Positions 1-8,864 of a stretch of DNA of 50,955 nt are shown here, piece after piece. The position numbers and the translations under genes are program-made. This stretch comes from an uncultured Bacilli bacterium (lineage in GTDB: Bacteria > Bacillota_I > Bacilli_A > RF39 > UBA660). The stretch covers positions 1 to 50,955 of the forward strand of contig CANQWT010000003.1 in NCBI GenBank assembly GCA_947627635.1. The letters are read 5' to 3'. Numbering within the stretch: the stretch's first letter is position 1; each line of letters begins with the position of its first letter. The notes under the pieces were generated by a model. The model saw only the letters and a list, made by a program, of their open reading frames with translations, had not been told where the DNA came from and ran no database searches.

Positions 1-444
1 TAGATACTTACTCCAGTAAAACTCATCTAATGTTCCTATTCTTCCTTCTTTTATACTTCCATCATTTCCTTTTAACTGATACTTTAAGTAGTATGTATTT
101 AACTCTCCACTTTCTTCTGTTAGATATAAACTATAATATGCTCCTATTGTTCCTGCATTTTTTGTAACTGTGAATGTATATGGTTTACTCATCTTCCCTT
201 CTTCATCACTCATTGTTCCTAAGGCATCTACTTTGATATATTCTCCATCTTCCATATCTACTTTAAATTCTTCTGTTTCAAGAGATACTTTCTTTTTTCC
301 TTCTACCATGATACTAAATAGAGCATAACTTGTTCCTATAAATATTGTTAGTCCTATTAGTATTAAAATACTCATTAGAACTATACTTCTTTTTACTCTT
401 TTATTACTTTCTTCTTTTGTCTTTGCTTCTTTATATTTCTTCAT
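1..444 (-). CDS. SipW/TasA-like single-pass surface protein, C-terminus cut by window edge
   Basis: Reading the minus strand from ATG at 444: MKKYKEAKTKEESNKRVKRSIVLMSILILIGLTIFIGTSYALFSIMVEGKKKVSLETEEFKVDM...; one N-terminal TM followed by a TSYALFS motif; not in ORF track because it runs off the edge. Confidence 0.75.
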   Translation of the reverse strand, partial: MKKYKEAKTKEESNKRVKRSIVLMSILILIGLTIFIGTSYALFSIMVEGKKKVSLETEEFKVDMEDGEYIKVDALGTMSDEEGKMSKPYTFTVTKNAGTIGAYYSLYLTEESGELNTYYLKYQLKGNDGSIKEGRIGTLDEFYWSKYL

Positions 445-464
445 TCTGACACCATCCTAGTGTC

Positions 465-470
465 ATTATA
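465..470 (-). promoter_or_regulatory. -10 element (TATAAT) for the 1..444 gene
   Basis: Minus strand TATAAT about 20 nt upstream of ATG; the expected -35 position falls in a G8 tract. Confidence 0.5.
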
Positions 471-534
471 TCTTATTAAAAGTACCCCCCCCGATTTATG
501 ATTTTTTCGCATATATTTTTTCAAAAATTTTTTG

Positions 535-564
535 TTGTTTCTGTAAAAGAAACAATAGTATAAT
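535..564 (+). promoter_or_regulatory. Candidate promoter with embedded inverted repeat upstream of 593..1135
   Basis: TTGTTT (535-540), 18-nt spacer, TATAAT (559-564); TTGTTTC-tgtaaaa-GAAACAA inverted repeat (535-555) lies in the core promoter. Confidence 0.45.
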
Positions 565-592
565 AGTTTTAAGAAAGAGAGAGAAAAAAATT

Positions 593-1135
593 ATGGAAGT
601 AGGAAAACATTATCCCATTAAGTATGCGGTACTAGAACTTACTGAGCCTGGTGGATGGCTCAATCACTATGAAGATATCACAAGAGGATATATTGCCTCA
701 AAATGTTATGTCTTAGAATCCACTATCAAATATTCTATGAATGGAGTTAATCACATTAGTCATAAAGTCATTTTTCCTTTCACGGATATTCAAGCTTTTA
801 AGTCATTTTTGCAAAAAGGTACTCCTGATATCGGTAGGTCTCAACTACATTATAATCTTGCTTCAAAACCTAGAATTGTTCATGGGTTATTTGATAATTA
901 TAGTGATGTGAAAAGAAATGCAAATTATGAAAACGAGCATTTAAAGCAAAGAATATTAAGTGATATTTCATATCCTATTACATCACCAAAGTTTAAACAA
1001 TTATCGATACAAGAAAAGAAGAAACTCTTAGAAGAACAAACTATCTGTAATTATTTTGAACAACTGATAGAATTAGAAACACAAGAACTTGAAGTCACTC
1101 CTAAAGAAGACTTTAAAAAACTCTATAAATATTAA
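593..1135 (+). CDS. Hypothetical protein (180 aa)
   Basis: Open ORF with purine-rich upstream region; no recognised domain. Confidence 0.7.
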   Translation: MEVGKHYPIKYAVLELTEPGGWLNHYEDITRGYIASKCYVLESTIKYSMNGVNHISHKVIFPFTDIQAFKSFLQKGTPDIGRSQLHYNLASKPRIVHGLFDNYSDVKRNANYENEHLKQRILSDISYPITSPKFKQLSIQEKKKLLEEQTICNYFEQLIELETQELEVTPKEDFKKLYKY

Positions 1136-1140
1136 AAAGA

Positions 1141-1180
1141 AAAGTGATAAAAGCTTTTATCAAGCAATTACCACTTTTTC
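1141..1180. terminator. Candidate bidirectional terminator between convergent genes
   Basis: AAAAGTG...CACTTTTT with inner 16-bp palindrome GATAAAAGCTTTTATC (1147-1162), between stops at 1135 (+) and 1181 (-). Confidence 0.6.
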
Positions 1181-2491
1181 TTATGGGTTTAATCTTGTTG
1201 GTCCACGATAGATGAACGTTGCTTCTCTAATGTTATCAATTTCAAAAATTTGCATCATCAATCTTGCAAGTCCAAAACCAAATCCACCATGTGGAGGACA
1301 ACCATATTTAAAGAAATCTAAGTAAAAAGCAAAATCTTTAGGGTCAAGTTCTTTTTCTATCATTTGTTGTTCTAGAATATCTCTTCGATGTTCTCTTTGA
1401 GCTCCTGTTGTAATTTCAAGTCCTTTAAAGAGTAAGTCATAACTATCACTATAGCCTTCACTATCTTTCATATGATAGAAAGGTCTTGCTTCAAAAGGCC
1501 ATTTCGTAATAAAGACAAAGTCACTATTATACTTTTCTTTAACATATTTACAAATCAGTTCTTCTTCTTTTCGCTCTAAATCATTCTTACGTTCTCCTAC
1601 AAATCCATACTTTTCTTTGATGATTTCTTTAGCTTCCAACAATGGAATTCTTGGGAATTTTGGAGTTGCATCGCTGATTTCAATTCCCATTTTTTCTTGA
1701 ATTTCATCTCCCATTTTTTCTTTTAAAGTTTTAAAAACATAACGAAGCCAGTCTTCTTCCATATCCATAACATCACTACATGACGTAATCCAAGAAATCT
1801 CAGCATCAATCATTTGAATTTCTGTAGCATGGTATGAAGTATGAGAGTTTTCAGCACGAAAGGCAGGTGCAATTTCAAAAACTTTACCAAAATTCGCAGC
1901 CATAGCCATTTGTTTATAAAATTGTGGAGATTGAGAAAGACATGCAGGAGTTCCAAAATAATCTAAATGAAAGACTTCTGCGCCACTTTCTGCTGCTTGG
2001 GCACAAATTTTAGGACTATTGATTTCAATAAAACCATGGTCAAACCAATAATTTCTCATTGCATTTAAAATCAAAGTCTGAGCACGGAATAATAAGTTAT
2101 TCTCATCTCTTCTAAGGTCTAAAAGACGATAGTCAAGTCGGGTCTCCCTGAGAGCAGCATCTTTATTTTTGATATCAATTGGAAGTTCTAATGGTGCTGT
2201 TGATGTGACTTCAATCTTTTTAGGAAGAAGTTCCATTCCTCTCAATTTTACTTTTGGACTATCTAGTAAAGTTCCCTCTACTAATACTGTACTTTCTAAA
2301 GTTAAGTTACTGATAATCTCAACAAGGGCTTGATTTTCCTCATTCTTTTCAACGGTCATTTGAACCTTTCCAGTCTCATCTTTCAAAATAACAAACTGAA
2401 CATACTGTAAGTCTCGGATATTGTCGACAAAACCTTGAACGGTTAAGTCTTCTCCTTTATGATTTTCTAATTCTTGAATTGTAATTCTCAT
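1181..2491 (-). CDS. aspS: Aspartate--tRNA ligase, archaeal/eukaryotic-type
   Basis: 436 aa; OB-fold N-terminus, class II core with SQSPQFYKQMAMAANFGKVFEIAPAFRAE and C-terminal GFGFGLARLMM; lacks the length expected for the GAD insertion of standard bacterial AspRS. Confidence 0.9.
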   Translation of the reverse strand: MRITIQELENHKGEDLTVQGFVDNIRDLQYVQFVILKDETGKVQMTVEKNEENQALVEIISNLTLESTVLVEGTLLDSPKVKLRGMELLPKKIEVTSTAPLELPIDIKNKDAALRETRLDYRLLDLRRDENNLLFRAQTLILNAMRNYWFDHGFIEINSPKICAQAAESGAEVFHLDYFGTPACLSQSPQFYKQMAMAANFGKVFEIAPAFRAENSHTSYHATEIQMIDAEISWITSCSDVMDMEEDWLRYVFKTLKEKMGDEIQEKMGIEISDATPKFPRIPLLEAKEIIKEKYGFVGERKNDLERKEEELICKYVKEKYNSDFVFITKWPFEARPFYHMKDSEGYSDSYDLLFKGLEITTGAQREHRRDILEQQMIEKELDPKDFAFYLDFFKYGCPPHGGFGFGLARLMMQIFEIDNIREATFIYRGPTRLNP

Positions 2492-3807
2492 TCTTCTTCC
2501 TCCTCATGATGATGGCAACAACTACACTCTTCCTCTTCTTCATGGAAATTTGGAAGTTGCTCATCTAAATAATAAATTAAAGTATCTAAGCTTACAAGCT
2601 CTTCTTCTTTGGTATGATTATTTTTAACTTTTACTTCATTGTTATCTAACTCTTCACTATTTAAAATGATTAAGAAAGCTGCATGTAATCTATCTGCTTG
2701 TTTGAATTGAGCTTTTAAGCTTCTTCCTAGATACTCAGTTTCTACTTTAAATCCTGCAAGTCGTAATTCTTGAGCAAGATAAATTGCATATTTTTTCTCA
2801 TCTTCATTGACATATAAAAGATAAGCATCAATTGCATCTTCTTCTACTTCAATTTGCTCTTCCTGCATCGCAAGAGCAACTCTTCCAATACCTGATGCAA
2901 AACCAACACATGGTGTTTCTGGCCCTCCGAGTAATGAAACTAAACCATTATAACGTCCCCCTGCACCGATTGCTAATTCTTTCCCATCAATTTTGGCAAT
3001 AAATTCAAAGACTGTGTGATTATAATAATCAAGTCCCCTTACGATAGTTGAATCAATTTCATAAGGAATTCCTAAAATATCTAGGCCATCACAAACCTCT
3101 TGAAAATGTTTTTTACTCTCATCATTTAAGTAATCAAGGGTCTTAGGAGCATCTTTTAAAATTGGATTTTCTTGGTCTACTTTACAGTCTAAAATTCGAA
3201 GTGGATTTTCTAAAAGACGAGCTTTACAGTCTTCACAGAAAGTATCAATGTGTGGCTTCAAGTAATCGATTAAGACCTTCCGATACTCTAATCTTGAAGA
3301 AGTATCACCTAAAGTATTGATTTTGACCTTTACATTTTTAAGACCTAGTAGTTGATAGACTTGATACCCAAAGGAAATGATTTCTACATCAGAAATTGCA
3401 TCATTACTTCCTAAAAGTTCAAGGCCAAATTGAGTAAGTTCTCTATCTCTTCCTGACTGTGGTCTTTCATAACGATACATGGTTCCACTATAGTAAAACT
3501 TTACTGGTTGTGTTGCATCTCCATACATTTTATTTTCAATGTAGGCTCTTACAACTCCTGCAGTTCCTTCTGGTCTTAAGGTAATATTTCTATCTCCTTT
3601 ATCTTTAAAGTCATACATTTCTTTTTTGACAACATCAGTAGTTTCTCCCATTCCTCTATGGAAAAGTTCACTTGCTTCAAAAATAGGGGTACGTATAAAA
3701 TCATAGTGATACACTTCAGCAAGCATACTTACAACTTCATTGATTTTTTGAAAGTATCTTCCCTCTTTTCCATAAATGTCATAACATCCTTTTGGTTTTG
3801 TAATCAT
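2488..3807 (-). CDS. hisS: Histidine--tRNA ligase with Cys/His/Glu-rich C-terminal tail
   Basis: KPKGCYDIYG, TLRPEGTAGVVRAYIE, YYSGTMYRYERPQSGRDRELTQFGLE, GGRYNGLV, GFASGIGR; 4-nt ATGA overlap with aspS. Confidence 0.95.
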   Translation of the reverse strand: MITKPKGCYDIYGKEGRYFQKINEVVSMLAEVYHYDFIRTPIFEASELFHRGMGETTDVVKKEMYDFKDKGDRNITLRPEGTAGVVRAYIENKMYGDATQPVKFYYSGTMYRYERPQSGRDRELTQFGLELLGSNDAISDVEIISFGYQVYQLLGLKNVKVKINTLGDTSSRLEYRKVLIDYLKPHIDTFCEDCKARLLENPLRILDCKVDQENPILKDAPKTLDYLNDESKKHFQEVCDGLDILGIPYEIDSTIVRGLDYYNHTVFEFIAKIDGKELAIGAGGRYNGLVSLLGGPETPCVGFASGIGRVALAMQEEQIEVEEDAIDAYLLYVNEDEKKYAIYLAQELRLAGFKVETEYLGRSLKAQFKQADRLHAAFLIILNSEELDNNEVKVKNNHTKEEELVSLDTLIYYLDEQLPNFHEEEEECSCCHHHEEEEE

Positions 3808-4027
3808 AAATCCTCCTTCACAATAAAAGCACCATTTTTTAAAGGACGAACTAAGGCTTTAGTCCGTGGTGCCACCTTATTTGCTTCTTATTCTTTGATA
3901 TCGCAATACTTCTTGCGCTTCTTGGATTTTAGGGTGTCTTTCAAAAAGGACTTTTATTCGTTTTCACCATTTTCGAACTCTCTTAAAAAAGCATCTTTTT
4001 TACTCTTCCCTCAAGAAGATAATAGTT
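3808..4027 (-). ncRNA. T-box leader upstream of hisS
   Basis: Minus strand AAGGTGGCACCACGGACTAAAGCCTTAGTTCGTCC (T-box sequence plus terminator-type hairpin), between a promoter at 4028-4056 and the hisS start. Confidence 0.85.
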
Positions 4028-4056
4028 ATTATATAGGAAAAGTTTTTCTTTTTCAA
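4028..4056 (-). promoter_or_regulatory. Promoter of hisS T-box transcript
   Basis: TTGAAA (4051-4056), 17-nt spacer, TATAAT (4028-4033) on minus strand. Confidence 0.75.
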
Positions 4057-4059
4057 GTA

Positions 4060-6417
4060 TTAGGCTGCAACTTTTCCACTTGGTATTTGAATTTGTTCAA
4101 GACTACTTTTGGTTGGAACTTGATAAGCTTCATGCATGAATTGGTCACGTAAGGAAGCAAGTGCATTCTTTACTTTTTCAGCAAACATTGGATTTCCTTT
4201 TTCATAGTCTTGTAAGACTGTTTGGAATAATGGCTCATCTTGTTTTTCTGGAACTAAGTAGCGACCATCGAAGTTTTTACTAAGAGCTTGAAGCATCGTA
4301 TCATCTGACAAAATGTTTTTAACAAGTCTATTTCCATCAAATTGTTCTTCTAATACTTCTTGTCCAACCATACTGAATAGGTTTTCAATGCCTACTCCAA
4401 AGGAAGGATTTTTCTTTCGTTGTTCATTAAAGGTTGCATAATCTTTTACTGCTTGATTTAGCATTTGATAGAAGTACTCATTCCTATCTACTTTGGATGC
4501 TAATTCTCTAGCATGATATTTGGAAGTAAAGCCACCTGGGTTTCCTTCTTTTAAATAAGCCATTTTTGCATTTGTTCCTTGACCTGGGTTTTGTGTTTGA
4601 TAGACGGTGTTGGTAATTTGAGTTGCTTCTTCTAAATCTAGGTAAAGATTTAAGTCTTCATAAAGATTGTCTTCTTCTCTTTTACTGACACTTCCACTTT
4701 CTACTTCAGGAAGTGGAGAAAGATATGCTTGACGTCTAGTATCTAGATATTTTTCCATTTTATCATAGTTTGTTTCTTGAATTGGTCCTGGTTCTGGTAT
4801 CGCAGGAGGAGGGGTTTCGCTTTCTTCCTGTTTGTTTTCTTCTTGTTGAGGTGAATTTACTGAAACAGGTTCAGGGATAGTTTGAGTTGGGAAAGAAACT
4901 TCTGCTGTTGGGCTCGCAGTCTGAACGACTGGAATTGCAATTTGGTCATGAGTTTCTACTGCTTCTTGCGGTACTTCAATAGCTTTAGTAGTTTGTGCCT
5001 CTAGTGTGTTTTCTTCTACTTTTTTCTCTTCATTTGTTACTGGAATAGAAGGATGAGGATTTTCTTTCGCTTCGGTCATGGCAATTTCTTGCATTTCATG
5101 TCCCATTGGTGTACCAATTTTTTCCATTCTTAAGAGATAATCTTCTTCTTTAATTGGATAAAGTGTTTGTAAAATATCCTTAGTCATTACATCGTTTTCG
5201 ATTTTACTATTTCCTAAGACAGACACAACTAACTGTTCTACATTTCCTTTTGTAACTTCTTGTGAAGTTGCTTCATTAGAATAGAAAGTTGAAGCATCAT
5301 TTTCCCCTACTAGAACTAATTCTGATAAGCGTTTTGCATAGTCTAGATAAGGTCGTAATACACTATTTTCAATAAAGTTTAAGGTGTTTGTATATTGATT
5401 GATTTCTTCTGTTTTTTCTTTTGTCATCTTGTCTTGATTGGATACTTTCTGATAACGAACATATTCATTAAAGATATAATAAACTTGTAAACAGAAGACA
5501 ATCGTTTCTAAATTTTGTTTCCAAGCTTCTTTGGTTTGTTCATTTGAAAGTTGAGCATTTTCTTCAAAGTTTTTATAAATCTCATCAACTTGTTCTTTAC
5601 TTTCTACTACAGCAAAATAATATTTGCCATTTTCTAGTGTATATTTAACATAAATTTTACCATTTTCTTCAATGGTTTGATAATTTACAATTTTATCATT
5701 CATTTTATCTAACAGCTTGATATTTTCTGCATCTTCCTTTGTTTCCTCAGGAATTTGTGGTGTTTGTTTCTTTTCTATTTCTAAGATAGGAGTTGCATTT
5801 GTTTTCCACTGTTTTAATAAAGCTACTTCTTGTTCTAAACCATTTAAAGTATGAATATCTTCTTCCATTGCTTTGACATAAAGTCCGGCTAAAGTTTGGA
5901 CAATTTGTTTTTCATCATCAGTTTTTGCTGTTTCTATATAAGCATTCACTTTGCCAACTAGTTCTTCTACTTCTTTTAAGAGTACTTCTCTTTCTTCAAT
6001 TAAGGAAATACTTTGCTTAACACTTGTAATCATTTCATTTTTGGTTTGATTATAATATTCAGAAACAGTAGCATTTAAAGTTTCTAGAGTGTTTATAATA
6101 GTTTGTTCATCTTCGATTTTTCGTGCTTGATTTAATTGATCAATATAAGTTTGTTGATGTTTACTAATATCTTCTATTAAATCTTTTAAATAAGGATGAT
6201 TACTACGTAACGTTAACTGACTTAAGAAGCCAATTAAAGTATTCACTTGGTTCATCAATATTGTCTTTTGGTCTTCTTCTTTTGCTGTATCACTTTCTTC
6301 AAGAAATTGGTCGACACGTATCAGTTCTTCTTTGATTTCGTCACTTGGTTCAAAATTGATATCTTCTTTTTGAATATTTTGAAGTACATATTGATCAAAC
6401 TTGTCCATAGAAAACAC
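4060..6417 (-). CDS. Large uncharacterised coiled-coil / Pro-Glu-rich protein (785 aa)
   Basis: Long ORF, helical N-terminal half, P/E/T-rich linker (IPEPVSVNSPQQEENKQEESETPPPAIPEPGPIQE), globular C-terminus; no TM recognised. Confidence 0.8.
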   Translation of the reverse strand: MFSMDKFDQYVLQNIQKEDINFEPSDEIKEELIRVDQFLEESDTAKEEDQKTILMNQVNTLIGFLSQLTLRSNHPYLKDLIEDISKHQQTYIDQLNQARKIEDEQTIINTLETLNATVSEYYNQTKNEMITSVKQSISLIEEREVLLKEVEELVGKVNAYIETAKTDDEKQIVQTLAGLYVKAMEEDIHTLNGLEQEVALLKQWKTNATPILEIEKKQTPQIPEETKEDAENIKLLDKMNDKIVNYQTIEENGKIYVKYTLENGKYYFAVVESKEQVDEIYKNFEENAQLSNEQTKEAWKQNLETIVFCLQVYYIFNEYVRYQKVSNQDKMTKEKTEEINQYTNTLNFIENSVLRPYLDYAKRLSELVLVGENDASTFYSNEATSQEVTKGNVEQLVVSVLGNSKIENDVMTKDILQTLYPIKEEDYLLRMEKIGTPMGHEMQEIAMTEAKENPHPSIPVTNEEKKVEENTLEAQTTKAIEVPQEAVETHDQIAIPVVQTASPTAEVSFPTQTIPEPVSVNSPQQEENKQEESETPPPAIPEPGPIQETNYDKMEKYLDTRRQAYLSPLPEVESGSVSKREEDNLYEDLNLYLDLEEATQITNTVYQTQNPGQGTNAKMAYLKEGNPGGFTSKYHARELASKVDRNEYFYQMLNQAVKDYATFNEQRKKNPSFGVGIENLFSMVGQEVLEEQFDGNRLVKNILSDDTMLQALSKNFDGRYLVPEKQDEPLFQTVLQDYEKGNPMFAEKVKNALASLRDQFMHEAYQVPTKSSLEQIQIPSGKVAA

Positions 6418-6489
6418 CCTCCTACTCTAACCTAATTATATCACAGATTTTGGATTTGACTAGAGGGATTTGTAAAATAAGACACACAA

Positions 6490-6514
6490 AAAGTAAGGAT
6501 TTAGTCCTTACTTT
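6490..6514 (-). terminator. Rho-independent terminator after 6522..8852
   Basis: AAAGTAAGGA-ctaaa-TCCTTACTTTTT on minus strand. Confidence 0.8.
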
Positions 6515-6521
6515 AAAATGT

Positions 6522-8852
6522 TTATTTTTGTAAAGTTTGTCCTGCCTCTTCAACTGGTACTTCAGCCATTTGTTCAACAACTTCATCTACGCTTTGTCCA
6601 TTCATCATTGCAACAATTGCTTCTTTTTCAGCATCAGAGATTTCATAGTAATCTAATGAATAATTAGGATTAGCAGCTTCTGCGGCAGCTACTTCAACAG
6701 AACTTGCTTCTTCAACTGGAACCTCATATACAGGCTCAGCTACAGCAACAGGTTCAACAGAAGCAGGTGCAACTTCTTCTACTGAAGCGGATGTTTCTGC
6801 TGGTACTTCAAAAGAATACTCAATTGGAACTTCACCTTCAACAATTGTTCCTGATTGGTCAGATGTTGCTGGTGGAAGTTCAGGTTGTGCTTCTGTACTT
6901 TCGCTATGAGTACTTTCATAATACTCATTAGGGTCTGGAAGTGGAGTTGAAGGATCAACTGCTCCCGTTCCATCTGTTGTTGGATCTTTTACAGCATTTC
7001 CATCAACTGGTTCATCTTGAGTACCACCATCAGGTACTTGACCTTGTTCGATTTGTTCTTCAGCCTTTTTATTTTCAGATTCAACTTGTTGATCAATCTC
7101 TTGTTTCTTTTCATCTTCAACTTTTTGATCTTGAGCAACAGCTTCATCTGCTTTTTTCTCAGCCTCTTCTTTATTTTGTTCGTTTTCTTTATTTAAGTCT
7201 TCTTCGATTTGTTGAATTTGTTTATCAGCTTGTTTTTTCTCCTTAGGAGTTAAATCTTCTTCTTTGACCTTTTTCTTAGTTTTCTTCTTCTTAACAGTTG
7301 TTTCTGTGTAAGTATCTTGGTTTTCGCTACCTCCACTGTTTCCACTATAGCTTTCTTCACTTGATTCATGATATTCTTCTTCACTTGCATAAATATCCCA
7401 AGTTACAGAGTTTGCTAAAGCTTCTTGAACTTCTGTTAAGTATTCTACTTTATAACGATTTTTATTGTCGCTATCTTTTAATAATCCAACTGTAGATAAA
7501 TATTCACGTGATGCACGAATTAACTCATCATAATCAGCATAAGATTCATTAGATTGATATGATACTTGGCTAAGTCTTGCTTCTTGTGAGGCAATGTTTT
7601 CAGCCATTGTCCATTCATAGATATGACAATAGATACCATCTACAAAGTTCTTTTCATAAAGTTCATCATAGAAATGAGTTCCATCATCCATTAACACATT
7701 ACGATATTCTTCATGAATAGAATCGAAAATTGGTTTAGCTACTAAAACATAATCAGGTAAATTTAAACTTACAAAGTTTTCATAAGTTGGCTCTAATTGA
7801 GCAGCTTCTTCCATTTTATATGAAGTCATAAAGATTTGATGAAGTTCATTCAGATATTTTCTTTGTCCTTCAATATCACCACGTTCTTTAGCATCTCTTA
7901 AAGCAGAGTGTAAGCTATCAACCTTAGTAATATATTCAATTCCTTCTTCATCAGTAACATAATTTAAGATTCCTACATCTTCTTGACTTCCTTTTACTAA
8001 GTAAGCATGATGCATTTGTGTCATCCATTGTTGCCAATATTTATAATATTCTAAGACACTAATGTTAGAATCATTCATAAATGTTTGATACTCTTCAGGT
8101 GTAAAGTTAGCACCTAAAATGTAAGCTGATGCGAATTCTTCAGGACTAATTCCGAATTGAACAAGTGGTTCTGTATGTCCATCAGGGAAAACAACGTTTT
8201 CTTCATAATGTTTGCTTGCGAATTGTTGATTAAATGTAGTCATTGTTTTTGCAAGTGCAGACATAAATTGTTTTTGAACATCAATTGCTTTGGCTTGTAC
8301 AGCTTCCCATAAAGTTGTTGCAGTATTAGCAGTATTGTCAATCACTTCAATTGGGTTTTCCATATCGATATCACTTTCAGTTGTAGCTTCAGGTGTTACT
8401 GGAACATCTTTCTTATGACTGAAATGGCTCACAAGTCCAATAATTGAACCACCAATAAGTAAACCTGATGCAAGTAATAATCCATACATTGCTTTATTAT
8501 GTTTAAAATTGCTAATAGCTCCAACTGGTTCTTCCTCTTTTTCAGCTTTTAAACGGTTATGAATTGCTAATTTTGTATTGGTTGTTTCTTCAACCATTTG
8601 GTCTAAATTCTTATTTAAGGCAAAAGTTGGGTCATTATCAATTGTTCCATCTTCTAAAGATGCTGGTGTATAACCTTTTACATCTTTTAAATATTTTTTA
8701 AGATATGGATAAGCTTCTTTTTCAGGTAAAATTACTTCTTCTACTCTTCCATCGCTATCTAAAGTATTAAGAATAAATTTGCAAGACCATTTTCCTGTTC
8801 CATCATAGTAAGTGATGATTTTTTCAACATTATTGAAATCAAATAGATCCAT
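6522..8852 (-). CDS. Large single-pass membrane protein with Glu/Lys/Pro-rich C-terminal region (776 aa)
   Basis: Internal TM MYGLLLASGLLIGGSIIGLVSHFSH after a ~120-aa N-terminal domain; long extra-membrane domain, then low-complexity region. Confidence 0.8.
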   Translation of the reverse strand: MDLFDFNNVEKIITYYDGTGKWSCKFILNTLDSDGRVEEVILPEKEAYPYLKKYLKDVKGYTPASLEDGTIDNDPTFALNKNLDQMVEETTNTKLAIHNRLKAEKEEEPVGAISNFKHNKAMYGLLLASGLLIGGSIIGLVSHFSHKKDVPVTPEATTESDIDMENPIEVIDNTANTATTLWEAVQAKAIDVQKQFMSALAKTMTTFNQQFASKHYEENVVFPDGHTEPLVQFGISPEEFASAYILGANFTPEEYQTFMNDSNISVLEYYKYWQQWMTQMHHAYLVKGSQEDVGILNYVTDEEGIEYITKVDSLHSALRDAKERGDIEGQRKYLNELHQIFMTSYKMEEAAQLEPTYENFVSLNLPDYVLVAKPIFDSIHEEYRNVLMDDGTHFYDELYEKNFVDGIYCHIYEWTMAENIASQEARLSQVSYQSNESYADYDELIRASREYLSTVGLLKDSDNKNRYKVEYLTEVQEALANSVTWDIYASEEEYHESSEESYSGNSGGSENQDTYTETTVKKKKTKKKVKEEDLTPKEKKQADKQIQQIEEDLNKENEQNKEEAEKKADEAVAQDQKVEDEKKQEIDQQVESENKKAEEQIEQGQVPDGGTQDEPVDGNAVKDPTTDGTGAVDPSTPLPDPNEYYESTHSESTEAQPELPPATSDQSGTIVEGEVPIEYSFEVPAETSASVEEVAPASVEPVAVAEPVYEVPVEEASSVEVAAAEAANPNYSLDYYEISDAEKEAIVAMMNGQSVDEVVEQMAEVPVEEAGQTLQK

Positions 8853-8864
8853 TTTTTATCCCTC

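Noticed and set aside
3658-4152. Plus-strand 164-aa ORF
   Set aside because: Antisense to hisS start, T-box leader and the end of the 785-aa gene; composition is Phe/Ser-rich as expected from antisense AT-rich DNA.
6704-7495. Several plus-strand ORFs (6704..6931, 6941..7246, 7298..7495)
   Set aside because: Antisense of the Glu/Val/Lys low-complexity C-terminus of the 776-aa protein; Leu/Gln runs are composition artefacts.
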